Shown here: positions 17,414 through 26,256 of the stretch, in pieces
Position numbering within the stretch: position 1 is the stretch's first letter
Layout: each line of letters opens with the position of its first letter
Source: SKVR01 sp037441525
Lineage (GTDB): Bacteria; Bacteroidota; Bacteroidia; Bacteroidales; UBA7960
Length of the DNA: 54,136 nucleotides
Reading direction: 5' to 3'
Assembly (NCBI GenBank): GCA_037441525.1
Contig: JBBISA010000024.1
Coordinates: forward strand, 1-54,136
The notes under the pieces: model-generated
The model's input: only the letters and a program-made list of their open reading frames with translations
Databases searched by the model: none
Told to the model about the DNA's origin: nothing
Translations under genes and position numbers: made by a program

Positions 17414-18373
17414 ATGAATAGAAAAATCCAGATAATAATAATTGCCGCTATCATAGTAGTGGCAGGTATTGTATTGTTTGACTCTCTTGCTACCCGCATC
17501 GACAAACGACCCGACAACCCTTATGAATATAATATTGATGAATTCAGGAAAGTGGGTGAAAGCCTCATTTCATACCGCGAAACCAGGCAAATTGCGCTGG
17601 AAACGCCCAATCCTAAAGCAATTGCCTGGCACAACGGAAATCTTTATCTGTTGTTTGACCAAAGTTTGCAGGTGATCAGTACCGATGGCCGGGAGATTAT
17701 GAAAAGGGTTGTTGATAAGGCGTCAATTGCCTTAATGATAAAGTCCGATGGTTCAGTTCTTCTGGTATATCCTAATTATTTAGTGAAGTTAGGTTCGGAT
17801 GGAAATGAGATAATTCGTACTGATATATTTGAAGATGGTTCTTATTTCCGCTCGGCTGCTGCAGGCGGCAACCTGATCTTTGTTGCCGATGCCGGAAAAA
17901 GGGAAGTTGTTGTCTTGGATGAGCAACTTAGAAGGATTAATTCTTTTAAGGGGGAATCAGGAGTATCATCCATGCATGGTTTCATTCTCCCGAGCCTGCA
18001 TTTCGATATGGCAGTAAATCAGGATGGTGAGTTGTGGGTGGTCAATCCCGGTTTGCACCGCATCCAGAATTATACAGAAAATGGTCGCCTGCGGGGTCAT
18101 TGGGGTATTTCATCCTTCGGCCACGAAGGTTTCAGCGGTTGCTGCAATCCTTATTTTATTGAATTTTTATCGGATGGAAGGGTTGTAACCAGCGAAAAGG
18201 GATTGGTGCGGGTTAAGATTTACAAGGAATCGGGCGAACTGGAATCAGTCGTTGCACCGCCCGACAAGTTTCCCAACAGTGAAAAGGCTCCGGCTATTGC
18301 TGTGGATGATGAGAACAATGTATGGCTGCTCGATTTCGATAAAAAAATGTTGCGGTTATTTAAACCGGTTTAA
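17414..18373 (+). CDS. Membrane-anchored NHL-like beta-propeller protein
   Basis: A 319-residue protein with an N-terminal membrane anchor (about 5-23) and NHL/SMP30-like propeller repeats: LHFDMAVNQDGELWVVNPGL, HRIQNYTENGRLRGHWG, and APAIAVDDENNVWLLDFDK at the end. An HEGFSGCCNPYF segment with adjacent cysteines (about 236-247) could bind a cofactor or form a disulphide. These repeats usually mediate protein contacts. A Cys-pair NHL protein beside Tat-type iron-sulphur proteins suggests a periplasmic docking or electron-transfer part. Confidence 0.75.
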   Translation: MNRKIQIIIIAAIIVVAGIVLFDSLATRIDKRPDNPYEYNIDEFRKVGESLISYRETRQIALETPNPKAIAWHNGNLYLLFDQSLQVISTDGREIMKRVVDKASIALMIKSDGSVLLVYPNYLVKLGSDGNEIIRTDIFEDGSYFRSAAAGGNLIFVADAGKREVVVLDEQLRRINSFKGESGVSSMHGFILPSLHFDMAVNQDGELWVVNPGLHRIQNYTENGRLRGHWGISSFGHEGFSGCCNPYFIEFLSDGRVVTSEKGLVRVKIYKESGELESVVAPPDKFPNSEKAPAIAVDDENNVWLLDFDKKMLRLFKPV

Positions 18374-18404
18374 TCAATTGAATTTGAAATTAAATCAGTA
18401 TCAG

Positions 18405-18584
18405 ATGAAACGTCGCGATTTCATTATCCTGTCAATGAGATACCTGCTCCTGGCTTTGTTGGGAGCAATTTCCATTTTTGCCATTACCAGGAAAAATGGG
18501 CAGACTGATGCATCATGCACTGCAGGAAACCTTTGCCAGTCGTGTAAAAAGTCATCAGGTTGTAACCTGCCACAAAAGATGTAA
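18405..18584 (+). CDS. Small Tat-like peptide with four cysteines
   Basis: A 59-residue product, easily missed. MKRRDFIIL resembles a twin-arginine signal start, a hydrophobic helix follows (about 11-27), and the tail has C-x6-C-x2-C-x5-C (CTAGNLCQSCKKSSGC). It could hold a small iron-sulphur or metal site, or be a lipid-free anchored thiol peptide. It lies 31 bases after the NHL protein and 45 before the Tat-like ferredoxin, which begins with the same RR motif type. I recognise no family. Confidence 0.6.
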   Translation: MKRRDFIILSMRYLLLALLGAISIFAITRKNGQTDASCTAGNLCQSCKKSSGCNLPQKM

Positions 18585-18629
18585 TAATACCTGGCCTCTT
18601 CAACAAGCCGGAAACAAAATAGTATTGCC

Positions 18630-19190
18630 ATGAGCAAACGAATTGACCGAAGAAATTTTATCCGTGGATGTGCCCGTTACACTCTCGGTTTTGGATTGGC
18701 GGGAGTGGTGGGTTTTTCTGTAAAGGATACAACCGCCGGTGAGTGGGTTTGGCAGATCGACCCATTTAAATGCACCAGTTGTGGCCGTTGCGCCACCCAT
18801 TGCGTGCTTAGCCCATCGGCTGTAAAATGTGTTCATGCCTACGCCCTGTGCGGCTATTGCGATTTGTGTGGCGGCTACCTTAAGCCCGGCCACATTGCCC
18901 GCGATACTGCTGCCGAAAATATGCTTTGCCCCACCGATGCCATTGTTCGTAAGTTTGTAGAAGAGCCTTATTATGAATACAAAATCATAGAAGAGTTGTG
19001 TATTGGGTGCGCCAAATGTGTTAAAGGATGCACCGCATTCGGAAACGGTTCGTTGCACCTGCAAATCAATCACAATCTGTGCGACAACTGTAATGAATGT
19101 GCCATTGCCCGTGTTTGCCCCTCCGATGCCATTAAAAGGGTTCCTAAATCTGATCCATATCTTGTAAAGGGCGGGTTTGAACCAGGGTAA
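18630..19190 (+). CDS. Periplasmic Tat-exported polyferredoxin (NapG/MauM-like)
   Basis: A 186-residue protein. DRRNFIRGCARYTLGFG is a twin-arginine signal sequence. Several [4Fe-4S] motifs follow: CTSCGRCATHC (C48, C51, C54, C58), CGYCDLCGGYL, CIGCAKCVKGC and CDNCNECAIARVCP. NapG/MauM proteins take electrons from a NapH-type membrane polyferredoxin, and such a gene follows 197 bases downstream. This one should therefore be the periplasmic half of a NapGH-like quinol- or ferredoxin-linked relay. It lacks the extra domains of NapG proper and no nitrate reductase genes are nearby. Confidence 0.83.
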   Translation: MSKRIDRRNFIRGCARYTLGFGLAGVVGFSVKDTTAGEWVWQIDPFKCTSCGRCATHCVLSPSAVKCVHAYALCGYCDLCGGYLKPGHIARDTAAENMLCPTDAIVRKFVEEPYYEYKIIEELCIGCAKCVKGCTAFGNGSLHLQINHNLCDNCNECAIARVCPSDAIKRVPKSDPYLVKGGFEPG

Positions 19191-19387
19191 AGATTGTTGA
19201 TTGTTGATTGAAGATTATTGATTGAGAGTTTAAAATTAAAGGACTTTCCATTCCCGTAAAACCGGGACAAACCGTCCGCAGGACATGGAAACGTCTTTGC
19301 TAAATTAAACGACTTTCCATTCCCGAAAAACCTAAACAAGTAGTCATCCAGGGAAAAAAAACGTCTATGTAAAATGAAAATAGGAAC
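19191..19387 (+). repeat. Two tandem 69-70 base repeats upstream of the polyferredoxin gene
   Basis: GACTTTCCATTCCCG occurs at 19242-19256 and 19311-19325 and ACGTCT at 19291 and 19361, so two degenerate units of about 70 bases stand head to tail just before the membrane polyferredoxin. A simple TTGATTGA-rich stretch (about 19196-19230) precedes them. They may be leader elements. The polyferredoxin ATG (19388) lies just after the second copy. Confidence 0.6.
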
Positions 19388-20695
19388 ATGAATAAAAGTA
19401 CCCGAATGTATCTTATCCTTTTTGCTGTTTTACTTGCAGCTGTTTCCCTTAGTGTAAGTGCTCAGCAGCAACGTTTCCCCAAGCCAGAGTTTGAAACTGA
19501 ATATCAGATACCCGAAACAGTTGTTCCTGGTCCGCGGGCAGCCTGGATGGAATATGTTGATCTGGCCGTACTTCTGGTGGTTATGGGTGCAACTATCTGG
19601 TTTGTTTTTACAAAGCGATCAAGAAGGGGAATTTTCTGGCTTGCTGTATTTTCACTGATTTATTTCGGGTTTTATCGCAATGGGTGTATTTGTTCGGTAG
19701 GGGCAGTTCAGAATCTTGCACTTGCATTGTTCAATCCGGGGTATTCAATTCCGCTTACCGCCCTGGCTTTCTTTGTTGTTCCACTGGGAGTGAGCCTTTT
19801 TGCCGGACGAATTTTTTGTGCCTCGGCCTGTCCGCTGGGGGCTATTCAGGATATATTGATCGTAAAACCCATTAAAATTGCTCCCTGGATTCAAAAAACT
19901 CTGGGGTTGTTCCCCTTTGTTTACCTGGGGCTGGCAGTATTATTTGCTGCTACCGGTACCGATTTTATTATTTGTCGTTACGATCCCTTTGTAGGGATTT
20001 TTCGTATGAGTGCCGAATTTCACATGATTGTTCTGGGGATTAGTTTTCTGCTTATTGGTATGTTTGTGGCAAGGCCTTATTGCCGGTTTGTATGTCCTTA
20101 TGGGGCTCTGCTAAGCATTGGTTCAAGGTTTTCAAAAAGCCATCTTTCCATTACTCCAAAGGATTGTATTAATTGTAAATTATGCAAGGATTCATGTCCT
20201 TTCGAAGCTATCGACTTCCCCACTGATGAAAAGGCTACACGCGTTCAAATAAGTGAAACCCGCCGGTTTATTATCTATGCAGCACTTATTCCTGTTTTGG
20301 TTGTTTTAGGCGGATGGGCGGTTTCGGCATCCTACAAAACGTTATCGAAAGCCCACCCCGATGTTTACCTGGCCAGCATCCTGATCTCGCAGCCCGAGAT
20401 AATGCAGAACCCCGGAAACCTTGATGTTGAAACCTTTATGGCTTCGGGCCGAACACTTGAAATGTTGGTAGAAGATGCAGCACTGGTGCAGGGCAAGTTC
20501 CGCACAGGAGGCTGGTGGTTGGGTGGTTTTCTGGGTTTGGTCATCTCCCTTACTCTTCTTAACCAGGTAATCTATCGCCGAAGGGAGATTTATGAAGCAA
20601 ATCGGGGCAATTGCTTTAGTTGTGGTCGTTGTATGGATTATTGCCCGGTCGGAAAGCCCGATCATCCTTATCATACGCAGCTCGAAAAAGGTTAA
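19388..20695 (+). CDS. NapH/NosR-like membrane polyferredoxin
   Basis: A 435-residue membrane protein. After an N-terminal signal/anchor it has several membrane helices. The CxxxCP-type motifs of NapH/NosR proteins appear as CICSVGAVQ, CASACPLGAIQ and CRFVCPYGALL. A two-cluster cytosolic ferredoxin part follows: CINCKLCKDSCP (C260-C270) and, at the C-terminus, CFSCGRCMDYCP (C409-C419). This family moves electrons through the membrane to periplasmic acceptors such as NapG. With the Tat-like ferredoxin upstream it gives a NapGH-type pair. Unlike NosR it has no large FMN domain. A periplasmic loop region sits at about 320-370. Confidence 0.85.
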   Translation: MNKSTRMYLILFAVLLAAVSLSVSAQQQRFPKPEFETEYQIPETVVPGPRAAWMEYVDLAVLLVVMGATIWFVFTKRSRRGIFWLAVFSLIYFGFYRNGCICSVGAVQNLALALFNPGYSIPLTALAFFVVPLGVSLFAGRIFCASACPLGAIQDILIVKPIKIAPWIQKTLGLFPFVYLGLAVLFAATGTDFIICRYDPFVGIFRMSAEFHMIVLGISFLLIGMFVARPYCRFVCPYGALLSIGSRFSKSHLSITPKDCINCKLCKDSCPFEAIDFPTDEKATRVQISETRRFIIYAALIPVLVVLGGWAVSASYKTLSKAHPDVYLASILISQPEIMQNPGNLDVETFMASGRTLEMLVEDAALVQGKFRTGGWWLGGFLGLVISLTLLNQVIYRRREIYEANRGNCFSCGRCMDYCPVGKPDHPYHTQLEKG

Positions 20696-20734
20696 ATCAT
20701 GTTGAAAAGGCTTTAATTACTGGTATCAAAAAAA

Positions 20735-22561
20735 ATGAATCAAAACGAAAAAATAACCCGCATCAAGCAAGTAATCCTGATTGCAGGGGTGTTTACTGCC
20801 CTGATTAGTGTGCTCATGTTGCTCAACTATATGCAGATACGTAGCACAAAACCCCTTGAAAGTAGTGCCCTTGAACTACTTGTTCAGCGACTTTCAACTG
20901 AACCGGACAACCAGCACCTTATCAACGAAATCCGCCAGCTCGATCTTCTGGCACGTAAAGCCTATTTCAGCAGTTTATGGCAGATACGCACCGGTGCCTG
21001 GTTACTTCTTATCGGGGGTATTGTTTTAGTAATTGCCCTTCGCAACTACTTCGACCTCAGCTTTGCTATTTCACCACCAGAAAAAGATATGGCTGGTGAC
21101 CGGAAAAAAAGGTTGCTAGCCCAGCGATGGATTGGTGGTGCCGGGTTTCTCATTTTTATTCTGGCCCTTGTATCTGCATTTTTGTCTGCCGATCATATCA
21201 GGCAATTCGATGTTGCCCGCGTAGCTATTACATCAGAGCAACCGAATGATGGTATTGAAAGGGTCAGGATAACCTCGTCAACCAATGATCAACCTGGCGA
21301 AACTGCTATTAATGAAGGCTCTGAAGGGGAGATTGTTGCGGCAGCCGCAGAGTCACCACAGTCCGCTCTGGAGCTGGCAGCACCTTCAGCCCCGGTTGCC
21401 CTTACCGCATCGCTGGTAAACCAGAACTTTAACGCTTTTCGCGGACCCTGGGGAAATGCCGTAACCACCCTTCGCAATATACCCACCGATTGGGATGGCA
21501 GGAGTGGTAAGAACATCCTTTGGAAAACAGAAATACCGGTTCATGGATTTAATTCACCCGTAATATGGGGAGATCGACTCTTTTTTTCAGGTGCTACTCC
21601 TGCCAGAAGAGTGGTCTATTGTATGGATCGGCATACAGGCAAATTCCTTTGGGAAAGGGAAGTGAATAATATTCCCGGCTCACCCGCCACACCACCCCGC
21701 ACTACCGACGATACAGGCCTTGCAGCCCCGTCACTGGCAACCGATGGCAACAGGGTATTTGCCCTTTTCGGAACCGGCGATATCATCGCCTTCGATATGG
21801 ATGGAAACCGCTTATGGGCCCGTAACCTTGGGGTGCCACGCAATCATTACGGCCATTCTTCATCATTGCTTACATGGGATAACAAAGTTTTTGTTCAGTA
21901 CGATACACAGGCAGGAAGCCGGGTTTTGGCCCTGAACACTGCCACAGGGCAAACGGTATGGGAAACCCCGCGCACCAGCGATGTTTCCTGGGCATCGCCC
22001 ATCCTGGCCAATGTAAATGGTCAGTTTCAGCTTGTGTTACTGGGAAATCCTGATTTTGCTGCCTACGATGCAACCTCAGGTCGTGAGTTGTGGAATATTA
22101 AAGCCATGTCGGGTGAGGTAGGTGTATCGCCCGCCTTTGGTGGTGGATTGGTTTTCGCGGCAAACGAGCACGCTACAATGATAGCTGTGAATCCGGTAAC
22201 TGGGCAAAAGGTCTGGGAAGATCGCTACTACCTCCCTGAGGTATCAAGCCCGGTATTTCATGATGGATTTCTATACATTGCTACCACCTTCGCGGTTATC
22301 GCTTCGTTTGAAGCAGCCACTGGTAAGTTTGTCTGGGAATTCGATGCCAACGATTCCTTCTATTCTTCGCCGGTAATTGCCGATGGCAGGCTATATATTT
22401 TTGACACCAATGGCCGGGCCTACATTTTTAAGCCTGGCAGGGCACCAGAGCTGATAGCATCGCCCGAGCTTGGTGAGCAGGTGTATGCCACCCCGACGTT
22501 TGCCAACGGTAGGATTTATATCCGTGGAAACAAACACCTTTATTGCATCGGAACCAATTAA
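20735..22561 (+). CDS. PQQ-like beta-propeller protein 3 with three N-terminal membrane helices
   Basis: A 608-residue protein. Three membrane segments (about 13-31, 90-106, 132-150) and an Ala/Ser/Glu-rich linker (about 165-215) lead to a C-terminal propeller from about 235. FNAFRGPWGNAV is the entry motif, and blades contain CMDRHTGKFLWERE, LNTATGQTVWETP and YDATSGRELWNIK. The three-helix anchor and the linker are not usual for BamB or quinoprotein dehydrogenases. It lies 39 bases after the polyferredoxin and 48 before the NuoE-NuoF fusion, strongly suggesting one transcript and a shared complex. Confidence 0.85.
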   Translation: MNQNEKITRIKQVILIAGVFTALISVLMLLNYMQIRSTKPLESSALELLVQRLSTEPDNQHLINEIRQLDLLARKAYFSSLWQIRTGAWLLLIGGIVLVIALRNYFDLSFAISPPEKDMAGDRKKRLLAQRWIGGAGFLIFILALVSAFLSADHIRQFDVARVAITSEQPNDGIERVRITSSTNDQPGETAINEGSEGEIVAAAAESPQSALELAAPSAPVALTASLVNQNFNAFRGPWGNAVTTLRNIPTDWDGRSGKNILWKTEIPVHGFNSPVIWGDRLFFSGATPARRVVYCMDRHTGKFLWEREVNNIPGSPATPPRTTDDTGLAAPSLATDGNRVFALFGTGDIIAFDMDGNRLWARNLGVPRNHYGHSSSLLTWDNKVFVQYDTQAGSRVLALNTATGQTVWETPRTSDVSWASPILANVNGQFQLVLLGNPDFAAYDATSGRELWNIKAMSGEVGVSPAFGGGLVFAANEHATMIAVNPVTGQKVWEDRYYLPEVSSPVFHDGFLYIATTFAVIASFEAATGKFVWEFDANDSFYSSPVIADGRLYIFDTNGRAYIFKPGRAPELIASPELGEQVYATPTFANGRIYIRGNKHLYCIGTN

Positions 22562-22609
22562 TGTGCAATGGATTATCTGAATGACATTTTTAAAGCCAGT
22601 AACCACTGA

Positions 22610-24940
22610 ATGCAACACACCATCCAAAAAATAATTAATGAGAAGGGCACCGGTAAGGATGCTGTTATACCCATTCTGCAGGCTATTCAGAAGTATTTCA
22701 ACTACCTGCCCGAAGAAGCGCTCGAAATAGTATGCGAACATACCGATATTACTCCGGCCGAAATTGTCGGGGTTGCCAGCTTTTACTCTCAGTTCAGGTT
22801 TAAGCCTGCCGGAAAACATTTGGTGAAAGTTTGTGTAGGAACTGCCTGTCATGTTAAAGGGGCCGAACTGGTTTTTGATTCATTGCGCAGGGTTTTGAAG
22901 CTCAATGGGGATGATGATACGGATGCAGATGGGGTATTTACTGTTGAAAAAGTAAGTTGTTTAGGTTGCTGCTCTCTGGCCCCGGCAGTTCAGATCGACA
23001 GTATCACTTATGGGCATGTTACTCCGGCCACATCAAAGGATATTCTGGATGATTTTATACTAAGGCAAAGTGAAGGTGCAGAAAAGGAGATACGTGTTCT
23101 GAATAAGGAAACTGCTGAAGGAGAGATAAGGGTTGGTTTAGGTTCATGTTGCGTAGCCAGCGGAAGTGATGAAATTCTACAGGCAGTACAGGAAGCCATT
23201 GAAAAAGATAAACTTAACCTTAAAATCAAACATGTGGGTTGCGTGGGAATGTGCCATCAGGTTCCGCTTATCGAAGTGATTGAGCCTGGAAAATCGCCCC
23301 AGCTATACTCTAAAGTAAAACCCGGCGACGTCCGTTATATTGTAGAAAAGCATTTCCGCCCACAAGGTTTTTTCAGAAAATTGAAAAACGGTATCAGCAC
23401 CCTCGCAGAAAACATTCAATACGATAACCGGTGGGAAGGCATTGAGAAATACTCTCTTAATGTAAGAGAAAAGCATGTTGTAGCTTTCCTTGGTGAGCAA
23501 ATACCCATCGCAACTGAACACAGGGGTATCATTAACCCCGTCGATTTGGATGAATATATTTCGCGGGGTGGTTTTAATGGTCTGAAAAAAGCTCTGCAGC
23601 TTAATCCCGACGCAATTATAGAAGAGATTACCCAAAGTGGTATCCGGGGAAGGGGAGGTGCGGGTTTTCCAACAGGCAAAAAGTGGATTGCTGTGGCTGA
23701 ACAAAAATCTGATATAAAATACCTGATTTGCAATGGCGATGAAGGCGATCCTGGCGCTTTTATGGACCGCATGCTGCTCGAATCCTATCCCTTCAGGGTA
23801 ATAGAAGGGATGCTGATTGGGGCCAGGGCTGTTGGCGCTACTCATGGCTATTTTTACATCCGTGCCGAATACCCTCTTGCAGTTTTGAGGATAAGGGAAG
23901 CCCTGGAAAAATGTCGCAGTCAGGGATTTCTTGGCAAAAACATTCTTGATTCGGATTTCGATTTTGATATCCGCATTAAGGAAGGGGCCGGAGCATTTGT
24001 TTGTGGCGAAGAAACTGCTCTCATTGCGTCCATCGAAGGGAAACGGGGTTTTCCGGTCATCCGGCCACCATTTCCGGCCGAAAAAGGTCTGTGGGGAAAA
24101 CCTACTCTCATTAACAATACTGAAACATTTGCTCAGATACCATGGATAATTGATCATGGGCACTCGCGATTTGCATCAATTGGCACCACAGGTAGCAAAG
24201 GAACCAAGGTGTTTGCCCTTGCAGGTAAGATAAACCGTGGGGGTCTTATCGAAGTGCCTATGGGCATCACCATGCGCCAGATTGTGGAAGATATTGGCGG
24301 TGGAGTGCAGAATGGCAGGAAGTTGAAAGCAGTGCAGATAGGTGGCCCTTCGGGTGGCTGCATCCCCCATTTTCTGGCCGATAAACCCATCGATTTTGAA
24401 TCGCTCGATGAAGTGGGAGCTATGATGGGTTCTGGTGGGCTTGTAGTGCTGGATGAGACCGATTGTATGGTGGATATTGCCCGGTATTTTCTTTCTTTCA
24501 CGCAAAAAGAATCGTGCGGGAAATGCACTTTCTGCCGTACAGGCACTCGCCGTATGCTCGATATAATGAACAGGCTGGTGGAAGGAAAAGCCTCCGAAGG
24601 AGACCTTGCAGAGCTCGAAACCCTTGCCGGTTGGACCAAAAAGGGAAGCCTCTGCGGGCTCGGAAAAACGGCACCCAATCCTATCCTTTCCACTTTAAGA
24701 TTTTTCAGGGATGAGTATGTGGCCCACATCGACGGAAAATGCCCCACCGGGAAATGCAAACCCTTAATCACCTATTCGGTGAATGACAATTGTATCGGGT
24801 GCACCATTTGTGCGCAGGAGTGTCCGGTAAATGCCATCCCTTTTAATCCCCATAAAAAACACGAAATAAATACCACGCTTTGCACCAAATGCGACATTTG
24901 CCGCCAGGCCTGCCCGGTAGATGCAATACGGGTGGGTTAA
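22610..24940 (+). CDS. NuoE-NuoF fusion, HydBC-like NADH:acceptor flavoprotein
   Basis: A 776-residue cytosolic iron-sulphur flavoprotein. Residues 1-160 are NuoE/HydC-like with a [2Fe-2S] set at C75, C80, C117 and C121. About 165-245 is a second thioredoxin-like [2Fe-2S] domain (GSCCVASG and CVGMC). About 285-690 is NuoF with the NADH/FMN loop GIRGRGGAGFPTGKKW (344-359) and the N3-type cluster ESCGKCTFC (C636, C639, C642, and a late Cys near 683). The C-terminus carries two [4Fe-4S] motifs, CIGCTICAQECP and CTKCDICRQACP. This is the BC module of electron-bifurcating hydrogenases and Bfu-type enzymes, fused into one chain. It should oxidise or reduce NADH. Its partner is probably the GltD-like gene 2 kb downstream. 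Confidence 0.93.
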   Translation: MQHTIQKIINEKGTGKDAVIPILQAIQKYFNYLPEEALEIVCEHTDITPAEIVGVASFYSQFRFKPAGKHLVKVCVGTACHVKGAELVFDSLRRVLKLNGDDDTDADGVFTVEKVSCLGCCSLAPAVQIDSITYGHVTPATSKDILDDFILRQSEGAEKEIRVLNKETAEGEIRVGLGSCCVASGSDEILQAVQEAIEKDKLNLKIKHVGCVGMCHQVPLIEVIEPGKSPQLYSKVKPGDVRYIVEKHFRPQGFFRKLKNGISTLAENIQYDNRWEGIEKYSLNVREKHVVAFLGEQIPIATEHRGIINPVDLDEYISRGGFNGLKKALQLNPDAIIEEITQSGIRGRGGAGFPTGKKWIAVAEQKSDIKYLICNGDEGDPGAFMDRMLLESYPFRVIEGMLIGARAVGATHGYFYIRAEYPLAVLRIREALEKCRSQGFLGKNILDSDFDFDIRIKEGAGAFVCGEETALIASIEGKRGFPVIRPPFPAEKGLWGKPTLINNTETFAQIPWIIDHGHSRFASIGTTGSKGTKVFALAGKINRGGLIEVPMGITMRQIVEDIGGGVQNGRKLKAVQIGGPSGGCIPHFLADKPIDFESLDEVGAMMGSGGLVVLDETDCMVDIARYFLSFTQKESCGKCTFCRTGTRRMLDIMNRLVEGKASEGDLAELETLAGWTKKGSLCGLGKTAPNPILSTLRFFRDEYVAHIDGKCPTGKCKPLITYSVNDNCIGCTICAQECPVNAIPFNPHKKHEINTTLCTKCDICRQACPVDAIRVG

Positions 24941-24990
24941 ATCTGTTAAACGATGGTATTTCAGTTTATGAAGAGTATTTAAAGTTGTCT

Positions 24991-24998
24991 TATCTTTG
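24991..24998 (+). promoter_or_regulatory. -7 box candidate for the AAA/DUF4276 cassette
   Basis: TATCTTTG matches the Bacteroidota TAnnTTTG -7 element exactly and lies 65 bases upstream of the ATPase ATG. No clear -33 box is seen, so this is a weak call. It would give the cassette its own promoter inside the redox cluster. Confidence 0.35.
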
Positions 24999-25062
24999 CT
25001 TTCTGTTCATCTTATTGAAAATGATTTTAATAGGATTTAGACTGTGAAGAAAATATAGAAAA

Positions 25063-26256
25063 ATGAAAATAGAAAGTATTTACATCGAAAATTTCAAAGT
25101 TTTTAAAAGTGCTCAGGTTAAGAATTTACCTCAGATGGCTGTTTTGCTCGGAACCAATGGTTCAGGAAAGAGTACTTTTTTTGATATCTTTGGCTTTCTT
25201 AGCGATTCTCTTCAAAATAATGTCACCATTGCATTAAACCGGCGAGGTGGATTTCAGGAAGTGATTTCGCGGGGCTGCGATGTTAACAAAGACTTAATCC
25301 GATTCGAGATAAAATTTAGAAATCAATCTTCAGAAAAAGATAAAGCTCCGGTTATTACTTATTTGTTGGAGTTAGGTTCTGAAAAGGGCAAAGCATATAT
25401 AAACAGAGAAATTTTAAAATACCGCAGAGGTCAAACAGGCGCACCATGGCATTTCCTTGATTTTGGCAACGGAGTAGGAAATGCTATTACCAATGAGGAT
25501 GAATATGGAAATGAAGGGGTAGAAGCAATCAGGGTTAGTCAGAAAGTTACCAGTCCAGATATTCTGGCTATCAAAGGACTTGGTCAGTTTGAGCAATTTA
25601 AAGCGATAAGTGCCTTTAGATCATTGCTTGAGAAATGGTATGTCTCTAATTTTAAGATTGAAAATGGCAGAAGCATTTCCGATAATGGTATTTCCAGTCA
25701 TCTTTCAGTAACTGGCGACAATCTTGCACAGGTTACAAAGTTCATGTACGAATACCATAAAGAACTATTTGATGATATTCTCAAAAAATTACCCCAGCGA
25801 ATACCTGGAGTAAGTCAGGTAGAAGCCAGGGAAACAGAGGATGGTCGGATTATTTTAAGGTTTCAGGATGAAAATTTTAAGGATCCATTTGTTGCAAGAT
25901 ATGTTTCTGATGGTACTATTAAAATGTTTGCCTACATGATATTGCTTCATGATCCTGAACCTCATCCTCTTTTGTGTATAGAAGAACCCGAGAATTTCCT
26001 TCACCCTGATTTGTTATTGCAGTTATGTGAAGAAATACGTGAGTATTCAGAGCGGGGGGGGCAGGTTTTAGTTTCTAGTCACTCACCCGATTTTGTTAAT
26101 GGTCTTAGGGTAGAAGAACTTTTTTTTCTAGTTAAAGAAAATGGATACAGCGTTATCAAAGCAGCAAAAGACGATAAAATGGTGAATGAACTCTCTAAAG
26201 CAAATAAGCTTGGCTGGCTTTGGAGAAACCATTATATGGAAGGAGCTAATTTATGA
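25063..26256 (+). CDS. AAA_15/21-type ABC-like ATPase (PARIS/OLD-like module)
   Basis: A 397-residue SMC/ABC-like ATPase. Walker A is GTNGSGKST (about 30-38), the signature-like region is YVSDGTIKMFAYMILL, Walker B is LLCIEEPENFLHP and the H-loop SSHSPDFVNG. The family pairs with small TOPRIM-like or nuclease proteins in anti-phage systems such as PARIS (ATPase AriA with DUF4435 AriB). Here the partner is DUF4276, which overlaps its stop by four bases (ATGA at 26253-26256). No endonuclease domain is fused to it. It is more AT-rich than the flanking redox genes and splits them, which suggests later insertion. Confidence 0.85.
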   Translation: MKIESIYIENFKVFKSAQVKNLPQMAVLLGTNGSGKSTFFDIFGFLSDSLQNNVTIALNRRGGFQEVISRGCDVNKDLIRFEIKFRNQSSEKDKAPVITYLLELGSEKGKAYINREILKYRRGQTGAPWHFLDFGNGVGNAITNEDEYGNEGVEAIRVSQKVTSPDILAIKGLGQFEQFKAISAFRSLLEKWYVSNFKIENGRSISDNGISSHLSVTGDNLAQVTKFMYEYHKELFDDILKKLPQRIPGVSQVEARETEDGRIILRFQDENFKDPFVARYVSDGTIKMFAYMILLHDPEPHPLLCIEEPENFLHPDLLLQLCEEIREYSERGGQVLVSSHSPDFVNGLRVEELFFLVKENGYSVIKAAKDDKMVNELSKANKLGWLWRNHYMEGANL

